A DNA stretch of 64,000 nt from Chrysophaeum taylorii (GCA_029834535.1 JAQMWT010000366.1:62001-126000); one strand, 5' to 3'. Numbered from the stretch's first letter, positions 20,893 to 31,377 are shown. The notes: generated by a model not told the origin, from the letters alone. Numbers and translations are program-made.

Positions 20893-21180
20893 TAGGTTAA
20901 CTTACTGGGACCAGGTGAACTTACTGGGGTTTGAGATTGGGACTAGGTGAACTTAGTGACCAGGTGAACTTACTGAGACCAAGTGAACTTACTGGGGTTT
21001 TTAGAGTAAACTCAAAGGCTGGCGGCGCGTGCGGACCAAAGCAGCTTAGGTTGGCGGAGGCGATAGCGACGAGCTCAAAGGAGTTGGTTAGAGCTAGGTG
21101 AACTTACTGACCAGGTGAACTTAACAGAAACAGGTGAACTTACTGGGGTTAGAGATTGGGACTAGGTGAACTTACTGGCC
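20893..21180 (+). repeat. AGGTGAACTTACTGG repeat clusters
   Basis: About nine copies of a 15-bp unit (AGGTGAACTTACTGG and close variants) lie in two clusters, 20893-20996 and 21095-21180, all in one orientation and 17-33 bp apart. A longer unit of about 46 bp, containing GAGATTGGGACTAGGTGAAC, occurs in both clusters (about 20912-20957 and 21131-21178). The non-uniform spacers and lack of nearby cas-like genes argue against CRISPR in this eukaryotic DNA. Confidence 0.85.
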
Positions 21181-21310
21181 TGCACTTGTAACCCTCTACT
21201 ACGCAATACATACATACAAACAAACATCTAAGGATATATATTATTTTAGGACAACACAACGACGACACCACCACCACCACCACGACGACGACCTGCCGTT
21301 AGAGAATCTG

Positions 21311-22966
21311 ATGTGCGGCGGCGGCGGCGGCAGCAGCAGCCCTAAGAAGAAGCGGCTAGGGGATGCGCTCGAGTATTCCAAGGTGTCGATCTGCCACTTC
21401 AACGACGTGTACAACGTCGAGGGGTTCAAGAAGGAGCCGGTCGGGGGCGCCGCGCGGTTCAAGACGGCCCTCGATGCCGCATCCCCCGACGTCATCGTAT
21501 TTAGCGGCGACGCCTTCGCACCCTCGGTGATGTCGACGATGCTGCGAGGCGCGCAGATGCCGCCGGTCCTGAGCTTGCTGAAGATAGACGTCGCGATGTT
21601 TGGGAATCACGACCTCGATTTTGGGTTAGGTCGCGCCCGAGAGCTCGCCGACCTGACCCCATTTCCTTGGCTTCTTTCCAACGCAATTCTCGAGGATTTC
21701 GAGGGCCAAAAGTCCCACATCCTCGAAATCAAAGGCCGAAAGCTTGGGTTTATTGGACTCGTAGAAGAGGAGTGGCTGTCGACGCTGGCTTGGGTTTCTT
21801 TGGACGACATAAAATACGAAGACTTCGTCGCGTGCGCGAATCGGCTCACAGCAGAGCTCCGGCCTCGCGTCGACATCGTGATTGCGCTGACCCACATGCG
21901 CCAACCCAACGACGAGCGGCTGGCGCGGGAGTCGACGGTGGATCTCGTTCTGGGCGGCCACGATCACCACTACGCCGTTCTCGAATCGAACGGCCGAATG
22001 GTGTGCAAGTCGGGGACGGATTTCAAAGATATGACCAAAGTCGTGGTCGAGTTTGGAGAACGTTTGACCTTTACGCACCAGCACGTTGTCGTGGATTCGT
22101 CCTTCGCGGAAAATCCAGAAGTCAAAGCAGTCGTAGATTCGTACGCGAGCCGAGCCGAATCGACTCTCGACGAACCTCTAGGGCGCATTGCTGCTCCCCT
22201 CGATGCCCGCTTCCAGGCCATCCGTACCGCAGAAACGAACTGCGGGAATCTCGTAGCCGACGTCATCCGCGCAGCCTGCGGCGCCGACGTAGCGCTCCTC
22301 AACTCGGGAACGTTGAGGAGCGACGCCGTTCACGCGCCGGGGGTTTTCACGAAGCGCGACCTCGTCACGCTGCTTCCGATGGCCGACGAGATGGTCGTGA
22401 TTGCCATGTCTGGAAAGGATCTGCTTCTTTCCTTAGAAAACGGTGTCTCGCAGTGGCCGCGCCTCGAAGGAAGATTCCCGCAGGTCAGCGGAGTGAGGTT
22501 CGAGTTCGACCCCGCAAAACCGCCCGGCGCGAGAATATCTTCTTCTTCTTCCGTCAACGGCCATCCTCTCGATCCGGAAGCCACCTATACGGTCGCCATC
22601 AAGCAGTACATGCGCTCCGGCAGAGACGGCTACGACCTCCTCCCTCGCTGCGACGTCCTCACCGACTCCGAGGCCCTCCCCGCGCTCCAAACTATGCTCA
22701 AGTCCTACTTCGACCGCCACGCGGTCATCACCCAAGCGGCGGCCCTCAGAGCCGCCGACGACCTCCCAAACCCCATCCCAACGCCCGTCCGCGACGGACG
22801 GATCACGCTCCTAAACGCGCCACCCCTAATTAAACCCCTCTGCACCGACGACCTCCAGCCCGTTCTAGTCCCGAACGCGTCGTCGTCCTCGTCCTCGTCG
22901 TCGTCGTCGTCGTCGTCGGGACAAGAACAAGAACAACAACAACATTCCCCGGCTCCGCTGGCGTAG
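21311..22966 (+). CDS. 5'-nucleotidase / calcineurin-like metallophosphoesterase family protein
   Basis: 551 residues with the two-domain layout of the UshA/CD73 family. The N-terminal metallophosphatase has HFNDVYNVE, VIFSGDAF, GNHDLDFG, LTHMR and GGHDHHY, supplying the dimetal ligands. The C-terminal 5'-nucleotidase domain has TNCGNLVADVIR, LLNSGTLRSD, TLLPMADEMV and GRDGYDLL. These enzymes dephosphorylate nucleotides or related phosphoesters. No signal peptide is visible (start MCGGGGGSSSPKKKR), so a cytosolic enzyme is more likely than a periplasm-like one; the N-terminal Cys could be lipidated, which is speculation. The C-terminus has a poly-Ser run from a TCG/TCC tract followed by Gln/Glu repeats. 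Intact. Confidence 0.88.
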   Translation: MCGGGGGSSSPKKKRLGDALEYSKVSICHFNDVYNVEGFKKEPVGGAARFKTALDAASPDVIVFSGDAFAPSVMSTMLRGAQMPPVLSLLKIDVAMFGNHDLDFGLGRARELADLTPFPWLLSNAILEDFEGQKSHILEIKGRKLGFIGLVEEEWLSTLAWVSLDDIKYEDFVACANRLTAELRPRVDIVIALTHMRQPNDERLARESTVDLVLGGHDHHYAVLESNGRMVCKSGTDFKDMTKVVVEFGERLTFTHQHVVVDSSFAENPEVKAVVDSYASRAESTLDEPLGRIAAPLDARFQAIRTAETNCGNLVADVIRAACGADVALLNSGTLRSDAVHAPGVFTKRDLVTLLPMADEMVVIAMSGKDLLLSLENGVSQWPRLEGRFPQVSGVRFEFDPAKPPGARISSSSSVNGHPLDPEATYTVAIKQYMRSGRDGYDLLPRCDVLTDSEALPALQTMLKSYFDRHAVITQAAALRAADDLPNPIPTPVRDGRITLLNAPPLIKPLCTDDLQPVLVPNASSSSSSSSSSSSSGQEQEQQQHSPAPLA

Positions 22967-24349
22967 TAGACGTGAGTTTACTATAACTTTTTCCTCCTCC
23001 GATGCGAACTATATTTTTATAAAAGAGGCGCCATGCTGCCAGACGACGATATTCTGCGTGTGCTGCTTCGACGGCTTCGCCACGGCGGCGGCGGCTCCAA
23101 GTCAATAATAATATGCTCTCCAGAGTCCCACACAGAGCCAGGACATGACTCCTATTTTGAACACCTTGCTTTTTTTATTTAAACGCGCCGCCAAAATATA
23201 ATTTCGTTTTATATCGATATATTAATATTATATCGTTTCGTTTGTAATTTTTTCAATTTGCGTCGATGGCGCCGCCGCCGAAGGTTGGTCACAAAAAAAA
23301 AGAGCATCGTCGCGGACTACGTCGTCAGTCAAGGGATCTACGAATTCCGAGAAGAATCAAACGACGTATTCTTGTGCGGGGGCGGCGCATGGCTGCACCA
23401 ATTCGAAGGAGATGCAGACATATGGACGGCGTCGTACTGGGCGGCGGATCCCTCATATTGTTGTTGGGTGCAAGTTTACTACTGATGAGGTCAAAATCGC
23501 CGGCGCCAAGTCCACCAGAGTACGACAAAAAGACGCGGGCCTTTTTTTTTTTTGAGCTCACACTATGGAGAAGAGGGCCACGGAACTGGTGACGTGCGCC
23601 ATGTCTGAATCGACCCTATCTAAGCGAACAGCCGAGTCCGAGCCAGCCGCGAGCTGCAGTAAGAGTAAGCAGGTCGGGGTAACAACACGCTGGCTGCTTT
23701 TTTTACCGTTGTGGCGACGCGCGTGCACAGCGCATCACCGCGACGATCACCACGTTCGTTGTTGTTGTCGGATGCGCTCTCCCGTTCTATCCATCGCGGC
23801 AGGCTGGTCTCCTGGACTCGCTGCACATCTTCGCCTGGCTGGTAGACCCGTTCACAACGCCGACGTATGATGAGCTTCTTAATGTGACAGGACTTACTGG
23901 GAAGAAAGACCACGGCATCAAGATAATATCGAGCGGTTCTACCCAGACTCTACTGATCGCCGCCGCGAGGTGGCCTTCACCGAGCTCAAGAGCAGATCGC
24001 TCTCCGCCCGGGGCCAGAGGGGGGCGCGCTCATCGAGAACGCAAGCAGTCCCTCATCAAACCGCCCGCCGACGTGCGACGATTCAAGAAGAAAACGTCCA
24101 CCGAGCGCGATATCTTCAAGCAGTCGCGGATGATGATGTTGTGTCCGTCGCCGACGACTGGCGACTCCGACACCGGCATTTCCCAAAGATTGATCACCCC
24201 CATCATCGCCATCCGCTTTGTATGGGCGTTTGTTTTTTTTTTCTAAAAAAAAGGCTTCTATATAATATCAATATAGAACGATATTATATTATTGGTAATA
24301 TAATATAGCGCCGTTCACGCGACCCTTACCACCACGTAAGGAAATACAT
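22967..24349. other. intergenic, AT-rich borders, no firm gene
   Basis: Two AT-rich, partly palindromic blocks (about 23190-23235 and 24255-24307) share TAATATTATATCGTT-like sequence in opposite orientation and bracket a GC-richer 1 kb. That could be a small element, but the match is short. Inside, an ATG at 23266 starts a 108-residue basic frame with one membrane-like helix (GGGSLILLLGASLLL). An overlapping frame past a nine-A run has more protein-like composition (SIVADYVVSQGIYEFREESN). Neither is recognisable. Confidence 0.3.
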
Positions 24350-25966
24350 ATGCTCCGGCTTATCCTGTTCCTTGGCGCGGCCGGCGCCGAAGATGCGGCC
24401 GAGTACGTGGTCGTTGGCGGGGGGTCGGCGGGCGCAATTGTCGCCGCCAAACTCGGCATGGCCGGGAAGCGCGTGGTGCTCGTGGAAGCCGGGCCCGACG
24501 ACCGAGAGTTCTCGGATGTGAGGACGCCTGTGAAGTGGCTGGAGATGCACCCCGAGATAACCTATAAGCACTACACCGAAAAGGTCTGGGAGACGCCGCG
24601 GCGATCTGGGCTCGCAGAGGTCGAGCTCGGCGGCAAAGTCCTCGGCGGGAGCAGCTCGATTAACGGAATGGTCTATCTTCGCGGAGCGAAGAGCGTCTAC
24701 GATAAATGGGGCTGGGGAGACCTGAATTGGGAGGCGCTGGAAGACGCGCTGGGACCCCTCGGTACGGCGACCCCGACGCGCGCTGCCGAGGCGTTTCTCG
24801 ACGCCGCGAGGGAAAATTTCGGGTTCGAGGACGCGAAGAACGACGATTGCGAATTTCTTCCCGACTCGAAGGGCGACGCTTTTTGCAAGAGAACGGCGCA
24901 GACCATCTCCCCCCGCGGCCATCGGATCTCGTCGGCGACGGCCTTTCTGACCGACGAGGTCAGAAGGTTGCCCAATCTTCGAATCCTGACGAAGACGCGC
25001 GCTTTGCGGATCGAGTTCGAGAACGACGGCTCGGTCGCTACGGGCGTTTTGGTCGAGAGGGAGGGAAAGGAAGAGATTATCGAGGCGCGGAACGAGGTGA
25101 TCCTGTGCGCCGGCGCGTTGCTGACGCCACAACTGCTCCTCCTCTCGGGTATCGGCCCCGCCAGCGAGCTCGAAAGCATCGGGATACGGCCGCGCGTCGA
25201 CCTCCCGGGCGTCGGCAAGAACCTGACGTCGCACGCCGTCGCCGACGTCCTGATCCCTCTCAAGAGACGGGACGACGGTTTGACAGAGGTGACAAACACG
25301 ACGACCTTCCTCGACGCCTACGCCTACATGTACTCTTCGTTCTGCAAGGCGGTTCGGTGTGCGGCGCCGGACGTCGCTCTGACCGCGGCTTACTTCCCCA
25401 AGTTTCGCGCGGCGAACGGAGAAGAAACGGCGCGCATCCAAGCGCTTCCGCAGGGCCACGTGGCCGTCGCGGCGAGCCGGTACGGCTCGCCCAAGGCCCG
25501 AGGCACGGTGTCGTTGCGGTCGGCGGACCCGCGGGATTCTCCCAAAATCGACCCGAACTACCTCGGAAGCGCCGAAGACGTCGCGATTATTCTCGAAGGC
25601 ATGCGGCGTATTCAGGACATTGCCCGGTCCGCCGCCAACGTCTTCGGCGAACCGATGGCCTTTCCTCGCCCGAATTCGACGCTCCGCGAGACCTTTGAGC
25701 GCACGGCCATGACTTACTTCCACCCCGTCGGCACGGCGAGGATGGGCGACGACGAAACGGCCGTGGTTGACTTCGACCTGAGAGTCCGCGGCGGCGGCGG
25801 CGTCCGAAATCTTCGGGTCGCCGACGCCTCGGTGATCCCGCTGATCCCCAACGCCAACACCAACCCCGCCGCCATGATGATTGGCCTCAAGGCGGCAGAC
25901 CTCATCCTCCAGGATGACGACGACGCAGAAAGAAAAAAAAACGCCTGTGTTCACAACCCTAACTAA
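24350..25966 (+). CDS. GMC-family FAD oxidoreductase (choline dehydrogenase-like)
   Basis: 538 residues. The Rossmann FAD site YVVVGGGSAGAIVAAKL lies at about residues 19-35, followed by VVLVEAGP, the GMC signature GGSSSINGMVYLRG, a second signature (ILCAGALLTPQLLLLSGIGP), and the C-terminal catalytic region YFHPVGTARMG plus VADASVIPLIPNANTNPAAM. A short hydrophobic N-terminus (MLRLILFLGAAGAEDA) suggests entry into the secretory or plastid route. GMC enzymes oxidise alcohols such as choline, glucose or aryl alcohols; the family also includes algal fatty-acid photodecarboxylases, and I cannot assign one. Intact, and 38 bp upstream of the DnaJ gene on the same strand. Confidence 0.9.
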   Translation: MLRLILFLGAAGAEDAAEYVVVGGGSAGAIVAAKLGMAGKRVVLVEAGPDDREFSDVRTPVKWLEMHPEITYKHYTEKVWETPRRSGLAEVELGGKVLGGSSSINGMVYLRGAKSVYDKWGWGDLNWEALEDALGPLGTATPTRAAEAFLDAARENFGFEDAKNDDCEFLPDSKGDAFCKRTAQTISPRGHRISSATAFLTDEVRRLPNLRILTKTRALRIEFENDGSVATGVLVEREGKEEIIEARNEVILCAGALLTPQLLLLSGIGPASELESIGIRPRVDLPGVGKNLTSHAVADVLIPLKRRDDGLTEVTNTTTFLDAYAYMYSSFCKAVRCAAPDVALTAAYFPKFRAANGEETARIQALPQGHVAVAASRYGSPKARGTVSLRSADPRDSPKIDPNYLGSAEDVAIILEGMRRIQDIARSAANVFGEPMAFPRPNSTLRETFERTAMTYFHPVGTARMGDDETAVVDFDLRVRGGGGVRNLRVADASVIPLIPNANTNPAAMMIGLKAADLILQDDDDAERKKNACVHNPN

Positions 25967-26004
25967 ATATAAAGTATAAAAAGTAATAAACCCTCTAAAA
26001 GCAC

Positions 26005-27024
26005 ATGCACAAGCTCTGCTACGTCAGGGCGGTGGTGGTCAGCGTGGTCGTCGCCGGCGCGACGGACCCGTACGCGATCCTTGGGGTGTCGCCGCGCGCG
26101 AGCCTCGAGGAGATGAAGAAGGCCTACCGGCGCAAGGCGCTGCAGTGGCATCCCGACAAGAACGATTCGATCGAAGCCGAGCGCAAGTTCAAGGAGCTCA
26201 ACGCGGCGTGGGAGGCCGTCCAGAAGGAACCCGAGACTCCGGTGGTGCGGGTGCCCTTGCGCGTGTCGCTCGAGGACCTGATCCGGGGGGGGAATTTCTC
26301 GGTTCCGCTCGTGATTCCGATCAGCTCTTACAGTCGCGTCGTCTTCGTGGTTCCGGCGCACTTTGGTCCCGGGGCTCGAGAGGGCGATGTCGTGAGCCGC
26401 CGCACGACCCGCGAACTCGGGGAAATCGTGGTTTACCTGGTCCTCAAGCCCCACGGCCGTTTTGATAAGCGCGGAGATTCCCTGCACGCGACGAAATGGT
26501 TGCCCGCGTGGACTCCGTTGTTGCGCAAGTCGGGGATAGTACGGCGCGTCAGGATCCGGGGTGTCGAGACGAAACGGCCCTGGCCCCTTCCCGCCGGCAA
26601 GGCGGCGGTGGCCTTGAAGCTTCCCGCGAGGCTGCGGGACGGCCTCCGGTTGACGGTGAAGGGCCGGGGTTTGCCGAGGAGGGGAGACGGGGCGGGCCGC
26701 GGCGACCTCGTCGTCACCATAAAGCTGCGCTCGAAGCGCTCCTCGCTGGCGCTCCTCGTGTTGAGAGCCTCGCCCCTCCTCTGCGCCCTCGTCGCGGGCA
26801 GAAACGCGGGGGCGACCGTCGCGGCCGCGAAACGGATCACCGAGTCCTCGCACAAGGCTGCGCCCTTTCTTGCGCGGTCTTTCTGGCGCGCGATCCTTGC
26901 CCTCTTCTTCGCCCAGGACCTCCGCGACTTCGCCACCCTCCCCACGCTCGCCCTCGCCTCTTCGCATCGGCGGGAAAAGCGCCCGAACAACATCTTCCGT
27001 CCCGTGACGCGCCTCTTCAGATGA
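26005..27024 (+). CDS. DnaJ (Hsp40) protein with N-terminal signal/anchor
   Basis: 339 residues. A hydrophobic leader ([13 protein letters not shown]) precedes a J domain: [27 protein letters not shown], and the Hsp70-stimulating HPD at about residues 49-51. After a short spacer comes a type II Hsp40-like substrate-binding region ([53 protein letters not shown]) without the zinc-finger CxxCxGxG repeats. Two moderately hydrophobic segments ([16 protein letters not shown] and [10 protein letters not shown]) follow. The leader implies an ER, periplastid or plastid co-chaperone of Hsp70. No glycine/phenylalanine linker is obvious. Confidence 0.82.
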   Translation: MHKLCYVRAVVVSVVVAGATDPYAILGVSPRASLEEMKKAYRRKALQWHPDKNDSIEAERKFKELNAAWEAVQKEPETPVVRVPLRVSLEDLIRGGNFSVPLVIPISSYSRVVFVVPAHFGPGAREGDVVSRRTTRELGEIVVYLVLKPHGRFDKRGDSLHATKWLPAWTPLLRKSGIVRRVRIRGVETKRPWPLPAGKAAVALKLPARLRDGLRLTVKGRGLPRRGDGAGRGDLVVTIKLRSKRSSLALLVLRASPLLCALVAGRNAGATVAAAKRITESSHKAAPFLARSFWRAILALFFAQDLRDFATLPTLALASSHRREKRPNNIFRPVTRLFR

Positions 27025-27070
27025 TAATGATTGTGGATGGATGCCCTCGGTTGTTGTTTGTTGTTCTGGG

Positions 27071-27160
27071 GTAACTAACTAACTAACTTCAGACCTTTCT
27101 CGAACATGGGAGCCAGGCCGGACCGACAGGAGCCAGTCCAGAATCACGGGCCTGTACTGT
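27071..27160 (-). mobile_element. 5'-truncated LINE 3' end
   Basis: On the minus strand the sequence reads toward CTCCCATG, then GAAGTTAGTTAGTTAG. The same roughly 85-bp block with a (TTAG)n-like tail follows the LINE reverse-transcriptase fragment at 38.7 kb and occurs again at 31.4 kb on the other strand. Only the terminal piece is present, as expected of severe 5' truncation during target-primed insertion. Confidence 0.6.
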
Positions 27161-27183
27161 TCTGGGGTTGGTCCTACTTACCC

Positions 27184-27273
27184 CCGCACAAAACAAAACA
27201 AAGCAAAGCAAAGCAAAGCAAAGCAAAGCAAGGCAAAGCAAAGCAAAGCAAAGCAAAGCAAAGCAAAGCAAAG
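27184..27273. repeat. (AAAGC)n minisatellite
   Basis: About 17 near-perfect AAAGC units, with AAAAC variants at the left end, immediately upstream of the ATG of the next gene. Confidence 0.92.
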
Positions 27274-27286
27274 GAAGTGGTGTCAC

Positions 27287-28369
27287 ATGACGAAGACAAA
27301 GCTTGCCATGCGCGTCCTCGTCGAGTTGCGCGCTGGGGTGTTGCTGAATGTCGAGGAGGACCCAAAAATCCTGTACGAGATGATCGATGCCGAAGAGGAG
27401 TGGCTTTTCGGCCTCGTAGCCGGCGTCTCGGAGGAGGCGATCTCGGCGCTTGCCGAGCGTCTCATCAACAACAACAACAGAAATGTCGTCCTCGAGATCT
27501 CCAAGCTGTTCGACAAGGTGGGCGTCGAGGCGCACAAGCACGAATTGCTGAAGTTGATGGTCCCCGGGTTAAGCTACGAGCCCGAGATCGACGCGCAAGT
27601 GAAACTGCCGAGCGGCGTGAGAGAGACCTCGGGCACCGAGTTTGAGCTCAGGGAATTCGTCCAAGTCGGCGCCTTGAACTGGCTCGAATGGTTCCTCCGA
27701 AAATACGACAAGCTCCGGGAACTGGTGTGCGACGAGAGCGCGAGAGCCGGGAACCTCTCGGTGCTCGAATGGGCGAGAAAGAACGAGTGCCCCTGGGACG
27801 CGTTCACCGCCTCGCAGGCCGCCGCGGGCGGCCACCTCCATGTTCTCGAATGGGCGCGCGATCACGGCTGCCCCTGGGGTGTCTGGACGACCGCCCGGGC
27901 CGCAGAGTTCGGCCACCTCGATGTCGTGGCGTGGGCGAGAGGCCGAGGGTGTCCGTGGGACGAGGTCACTTGCGCCAAGGCCGCCCTCGGCGGCCACCTC
28001 AACGTCCTTCAATGGGCGCGTGCCAACGGCTGCGCCTGGACCGAGTGCACCTGCTCAAACGCCGCCAAGGAGGGTCATTTGCACGTCTTAGAATGGGCCA
28101 GGCGCCACGACTGTCCTTGGAACGAGTGGACTTGCGCGATGGCCGCCGAAGGCGGCCACCTCAACGTCCTCAAATGGGCGAGGGCCAACGGTTGTCCCTG
28201 GAACAAGGACACCTGCGCCCTCGCGGCACGACAGGGTCACTTGGAGGTATTGAAGTGGGCGCATGCTCGCGGCTGCCCTTGGGATCAAGAAACCTTCCTA
28301 AACGCTGTCGAGGGTGGTCACTTGGGCCTCCTCGAGTGGGCCTTCCATCACCTTCGGCGGCGAGCCCCT

Positions 28370-28407
<38 letters not shown>

Positions 28408-28465
28408 TCTAAGCCACCCGGCTCTGTCGTCCGAGTCACCCAATCGAGTGGGGGGGGGTGAATAA
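27287..28465 (+). CDS. ankyrin-like GHLxVLxWA-GCPW repeat protein
   Basis: 392 residues. After a helical N-terminal region (about 1-145), roughly eight 33-residue repeats follow, with consensus T...AA.GGHLHVLEWAR.NGCPW (for example GHLHVLEWARDHGCPW and GHLNVLKWARANGCPW). This divergent ankyrin type is expanded in stramenopiles and in large DNA viruses and is presumed to bind proteins. A poly-Gln tract from (CAG)n ends the protein. The ATG at 27287 is the first in frame after the (AAAGC)n tract. Its architecture differs from the classic ankyrin array at 51-58 kb. The partner is unknown. Confidence 0.85.
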
Positions 28466-28862
28466 CAAAACACATATGCTTTCAAATGACACACGAGTAC
28501 CGTGGTGGTGGTGGTGGTGTTTTGAGTGATGGTCGAGGTGATGGTGACGGCACGTCGGCCAGTGGGGATGAAGGGGTAAATGCGGAGCAGGGAAGTGCCC
28601 CCACAACATCACGAGATACGCAGGGATGTCAGGGAGGGAGCAACACAACAAGAAGAGCTACTTTATTGCGGCAACAACAACGCCAGGGTCTTCTTCTTCT
28701 TCTTCTTCTGTAATCATCGTTCGACCTGGCTTGAACCACCCAAATCAGCAACAGAAACTGCCGCTTTTTGAACGAGGAGGGCGCGCGCGCTTCCGGAATC
28801 GGTTGACCTGGGCAAAAAACAGACAGAAACCGCGTCTTTTTGAAGGGCTTCGCCGCAACAAG
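28466..28862. other. intergenic, simple repeats
   Basis: Holds (GGT)n near 28501-28518 and (TTC)n near 28690-28711. No gene is recognised between the convergent repeat protein and redoxin genes. Confidence 0.4.
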
Positions 28863-29609
28863 CTACGCTTGTTCGACCTGCGCCAGGTAGGCTTGGACCG
28901 CCGTGCGCACTTGGTCGGGCTCCCACCACAACCACGAGTGGCAGATAAGGCCCGTCGCGTGCACGAGGTAGGCGCAACGCGGCGCGGGTCCATAGGTTGA
29001 CCACCAGGGGTTGATCTTGTCGGAGAGGTCGTCGGCAACCACGACCCAGGACGGCATTTTTTCTTTAATGAGTTCCGCCCAGCGCAGTCGCTCTTCGAGG
29101 GTCTTGGCCTGCGACACGCCTTTCGAGTGCGGCACTTCCCACTTCTTCCCCGTCTCGAAGCACATCTCATTTTCCGGATGAGGACTCATCACCGTCACCG
29201 CAAGACACGTTATCGGGACCTCCTTGGCGAACGTCTCCATGTCGCTGGCGTACGCGACGCAGTGAGGACAAGACGGCGCCACGGCGCACATGAGAACGGG
29301 TCCTTTCTTCAGCAATTCGCTCAGACGCACCGACGTGCCGGTCGTGGTCGGAAGCGAAAAGTCGATCCCAACGTCGCCGGCAGCCTTTTGCTTGTGGGGT
29401 TCGTGTCCGAACTTGGATATGACGCAGTTGTCCGGCGCGAAGTCTATATCGGGCCATCCGAACAGCTTCTCGCTCAGGTCCGTTTCGGGCCGAAGCTTGG
29501 CGTCGCCCGGAGACACCGCGTCCTCTTCGCCGCGCCGCGGCACGGGTGATAGCGGCGACCGCAGCCACCGCTCGAACAGCCATCCGCCAAGACTTGTGCT
29601 CTCAACCAT
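28863..29609 (-). CDS. thioredoxin-fold redoxin with CPHC motif
   Basis: 248 residues from the ATG at 29609; the codon two positions upstream is a GTG. From about residue 85 it has a redoxin-like core: IDFSLPTTTGTSVRLSELL, then LLKKGPVLMCAVAPSCPHC, where CPHC is a thioredoxin-type active site. Later come WVVVADDLSDKINPWWSTYG and APRCAYLVHATGLICHSW, similar to the AhpC/redoxin and deiodinase-like fold. A predicted role is thiol-disulfide exchange or peroxide handling. The N-terminal 80 residues are unrecognised. No clear signal peptide. Intact. Confidence 0.7.
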   Translation of the reverse strand: MVESTSLGGWLFERWLRSPLSPVPRRGEEDAVSPGDAKLRPETDLSEKLFGWPDIDFAPDNCVISKFGHEPHKQKAAGDVGIDFSLPTTTGTSVRLSELLKKGPVLMCAVAPSCPHCVAYASDMETFAKEVPITCLAVTVMSPHPENEMCFETGKKWEVPHSKGVSQAKTLEERLRWAELIKEKMPSWVVVADDLSDKINPWWSTYGPAPRCAYLVHATGLICHSWLWWEPDQVRTAVQAYLAQVEQA

Positions 29610-29879
29610 GATCACGATATATGATTATCCTAACTTTTAAGACGACGACAACTGTAATGTATCGAAAATGCTTTTCTACGGTTTACGATTTCGTCTTCGG
29701 CGGACGACTCCTTCGGTGTCGTCACACCATCCCGAAAGATAGGCGCCAAACGGACTAATTCATTAAAAGACAACATTTCGGGTTCAAGTATGACATCAAG
29801 AAACCAGAAGAGGAGTTGACGTCAAATAAGACCTGTCGATTTCGACACTTTATTAGTCCTGCGCCTCGCGAAATTCTTA

Positions 29880-29880
<1 letters not shown>

Positions 29881-29978
<98 letters not shown>

Positions 29979-29980
29979 TC
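29881..29980. repeat. (TTTC)n microsatellite
   Basis: Exactly 100 bp of TTTC, about 25 units, without visible interruption. It marks the boundary between the gene-dense left part and the repeat-rich middle of the window. Confidence 0.97.
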
Positions 29981-30614
29981 GGGGAAACTATAAAACGAAT
30001 TACTATGTTCGTCGACTATATCGGCGCGACACGTGTGACAAGGGACGACAGTCATAGATGAGAACCCCCATGCTTTTGACAGGGTGGCCAATTACTTTAT
30101 CGCGCCACGAGGAACCTAACCTGCATTGATTTACCCACGTCGCTGACCACGGCGTGCGGCACTTTGCAGCATCACTCTATGTTGCGGACCCGCCCTGCTC
30201 GCCTTGCGCCTCACTGCCAACCCTCACCAGCGCACCCGCAAGCTGCCCTCATGATGCGTACTTTGCAAAGCGCACCATCCGAGAGCCGATTCTCTATGGG
30301 CCTGCTCTGTGGTCAGCTGAGTTTCTTCGTCCGGCCATCTCCTTCTTTCTTCTCCTTCCTCGCTTTTTCCTCCACTCATTGTGCCCTAACTAACTAACTA
30401 ACCAACTGCCCTCTCAATTCGCTCTTCCGGACATCTTTTGTGGGCCCGTGCAAGTCATTCGTGGCGCGCGTGCCATGCAGGTTTTAAGTTCCTCGTGGCG
30501 CAATTAGCCACCCGACAACGCTCTGCTGCCTGGGGTTTTAATGTTGTCCCTGACATCACACGTGTCGCTGTTGTCGCCGCCCTGGCTCTTCCGAGTCCCT
30601 TCTTGTCAGACACC

Positions 30615-30855
30615 GTCTTCTGACTACCTGCCCACATCCCACTTTGACTACGGCGAGACAGAGTTTTAAACGTGGCTACTCTGCTGCTCGATCCGCTTGT
30701 ACTTGCCAGCTTGACTTTACAGGACTGGTTGTCTTCACGTTTCTCTGCTCCCCACACTGCTCTTGTGCTTGATTTATGACCACGACGTTCGTCTGCCCTA
30801 CCCTTCGCATATGGCACCGACGCTGCTTATAAGACTTCGTAGTACGCGGTCGTTT
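30615..30855 (+). repeat. diverged dispersed repeat, copy A
   Basis: Aligns by eye with 33665-33855 in the same orientation. Shared landmarks in order are GACTAC..GCCCAC.TCCCA, GACAGAGTT...GTGGCTACT, GACGTTC.TCTGC and GCTGCTTATAA.ACTTCG. The TATAA-like box near the end and same-orientation spacing of about 3 kb would fit terminal repeats of an old element, or two independent insertions. Confidence 0.45.
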
Positions 30856-31377
30856 TTTTTGCCGGCGGCGGCGCTTATTGACTGACATCCTTGTTGCTCG
30901 TGACGTCGATGCTGATGACGTGTGGTTATCTCGTCTTCTCGCGACATAAATTTGGCCGCCTCGCCCGGACCAAATTATGGAGAGGCCTATTTGGGAGGTC
31001 TGGCATCATGCTGCAACCGTTGCTTAGCGTCGTCGTCTCCTCGTGTCTATTTTATTTATTATTAAATATTTATTTTCATCACCACGCCTACGGCTACTCT
31101 CTATTCTTCTCTTCCCTCGCCCTCTTTGAGCTCCTCGCGTCACTCCTTCTTGCCTTGCTCCCTTCTTTCTACCTTTGCCTCTGATGAGAATGAGCGTTCT
31201 TGCTTCATCCGTCTTCCCCGCTGCGCGCATATCCTTTGTATTCTTGGTGCTTCCTTGTTGCGCTCATCCATTCTGGCTCTTTGAGCCCGGGAGTTGCAAG
31301 CCATAATAATAATCACTAACTAACTGTCGCATGGCGACAAGCTTGATGATTACTCTCCGCCGACCCACCTTTCGGCG

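Noticed and set aside
20893-21180. CRISPR or telomere-like array
   Set aside because: 15-bp units with short irregular spacers, no cas genes, and not a telomere repeat.
24326-25954. A 542-codon minus-strand frame opposite the GMC oxidoreductase
   Set aside because: Fully antisense to an intact enzyme; no recognisable motifs.
24350-25966. Assignment of the GMC enzyme as a fatty-acid photodecarboxylase
   Set aside because: The fold family fits, but I cannot place the diagnostic Cys/Arg pair with confidence, so only the family is named.
29822-30091. An 89-codon minus-strand frame with KERKKERK repeats
   Set aside because: Translation of the (TTTC)n microsatellite; no evidence of a gene.
30891-31184. 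A 97-codon frame with several hydrophobic stretches
   Set aside because: Starts at a TTG, lies in low-complexity pyrimidine-rich DNA, and no homologous pattern is visible.
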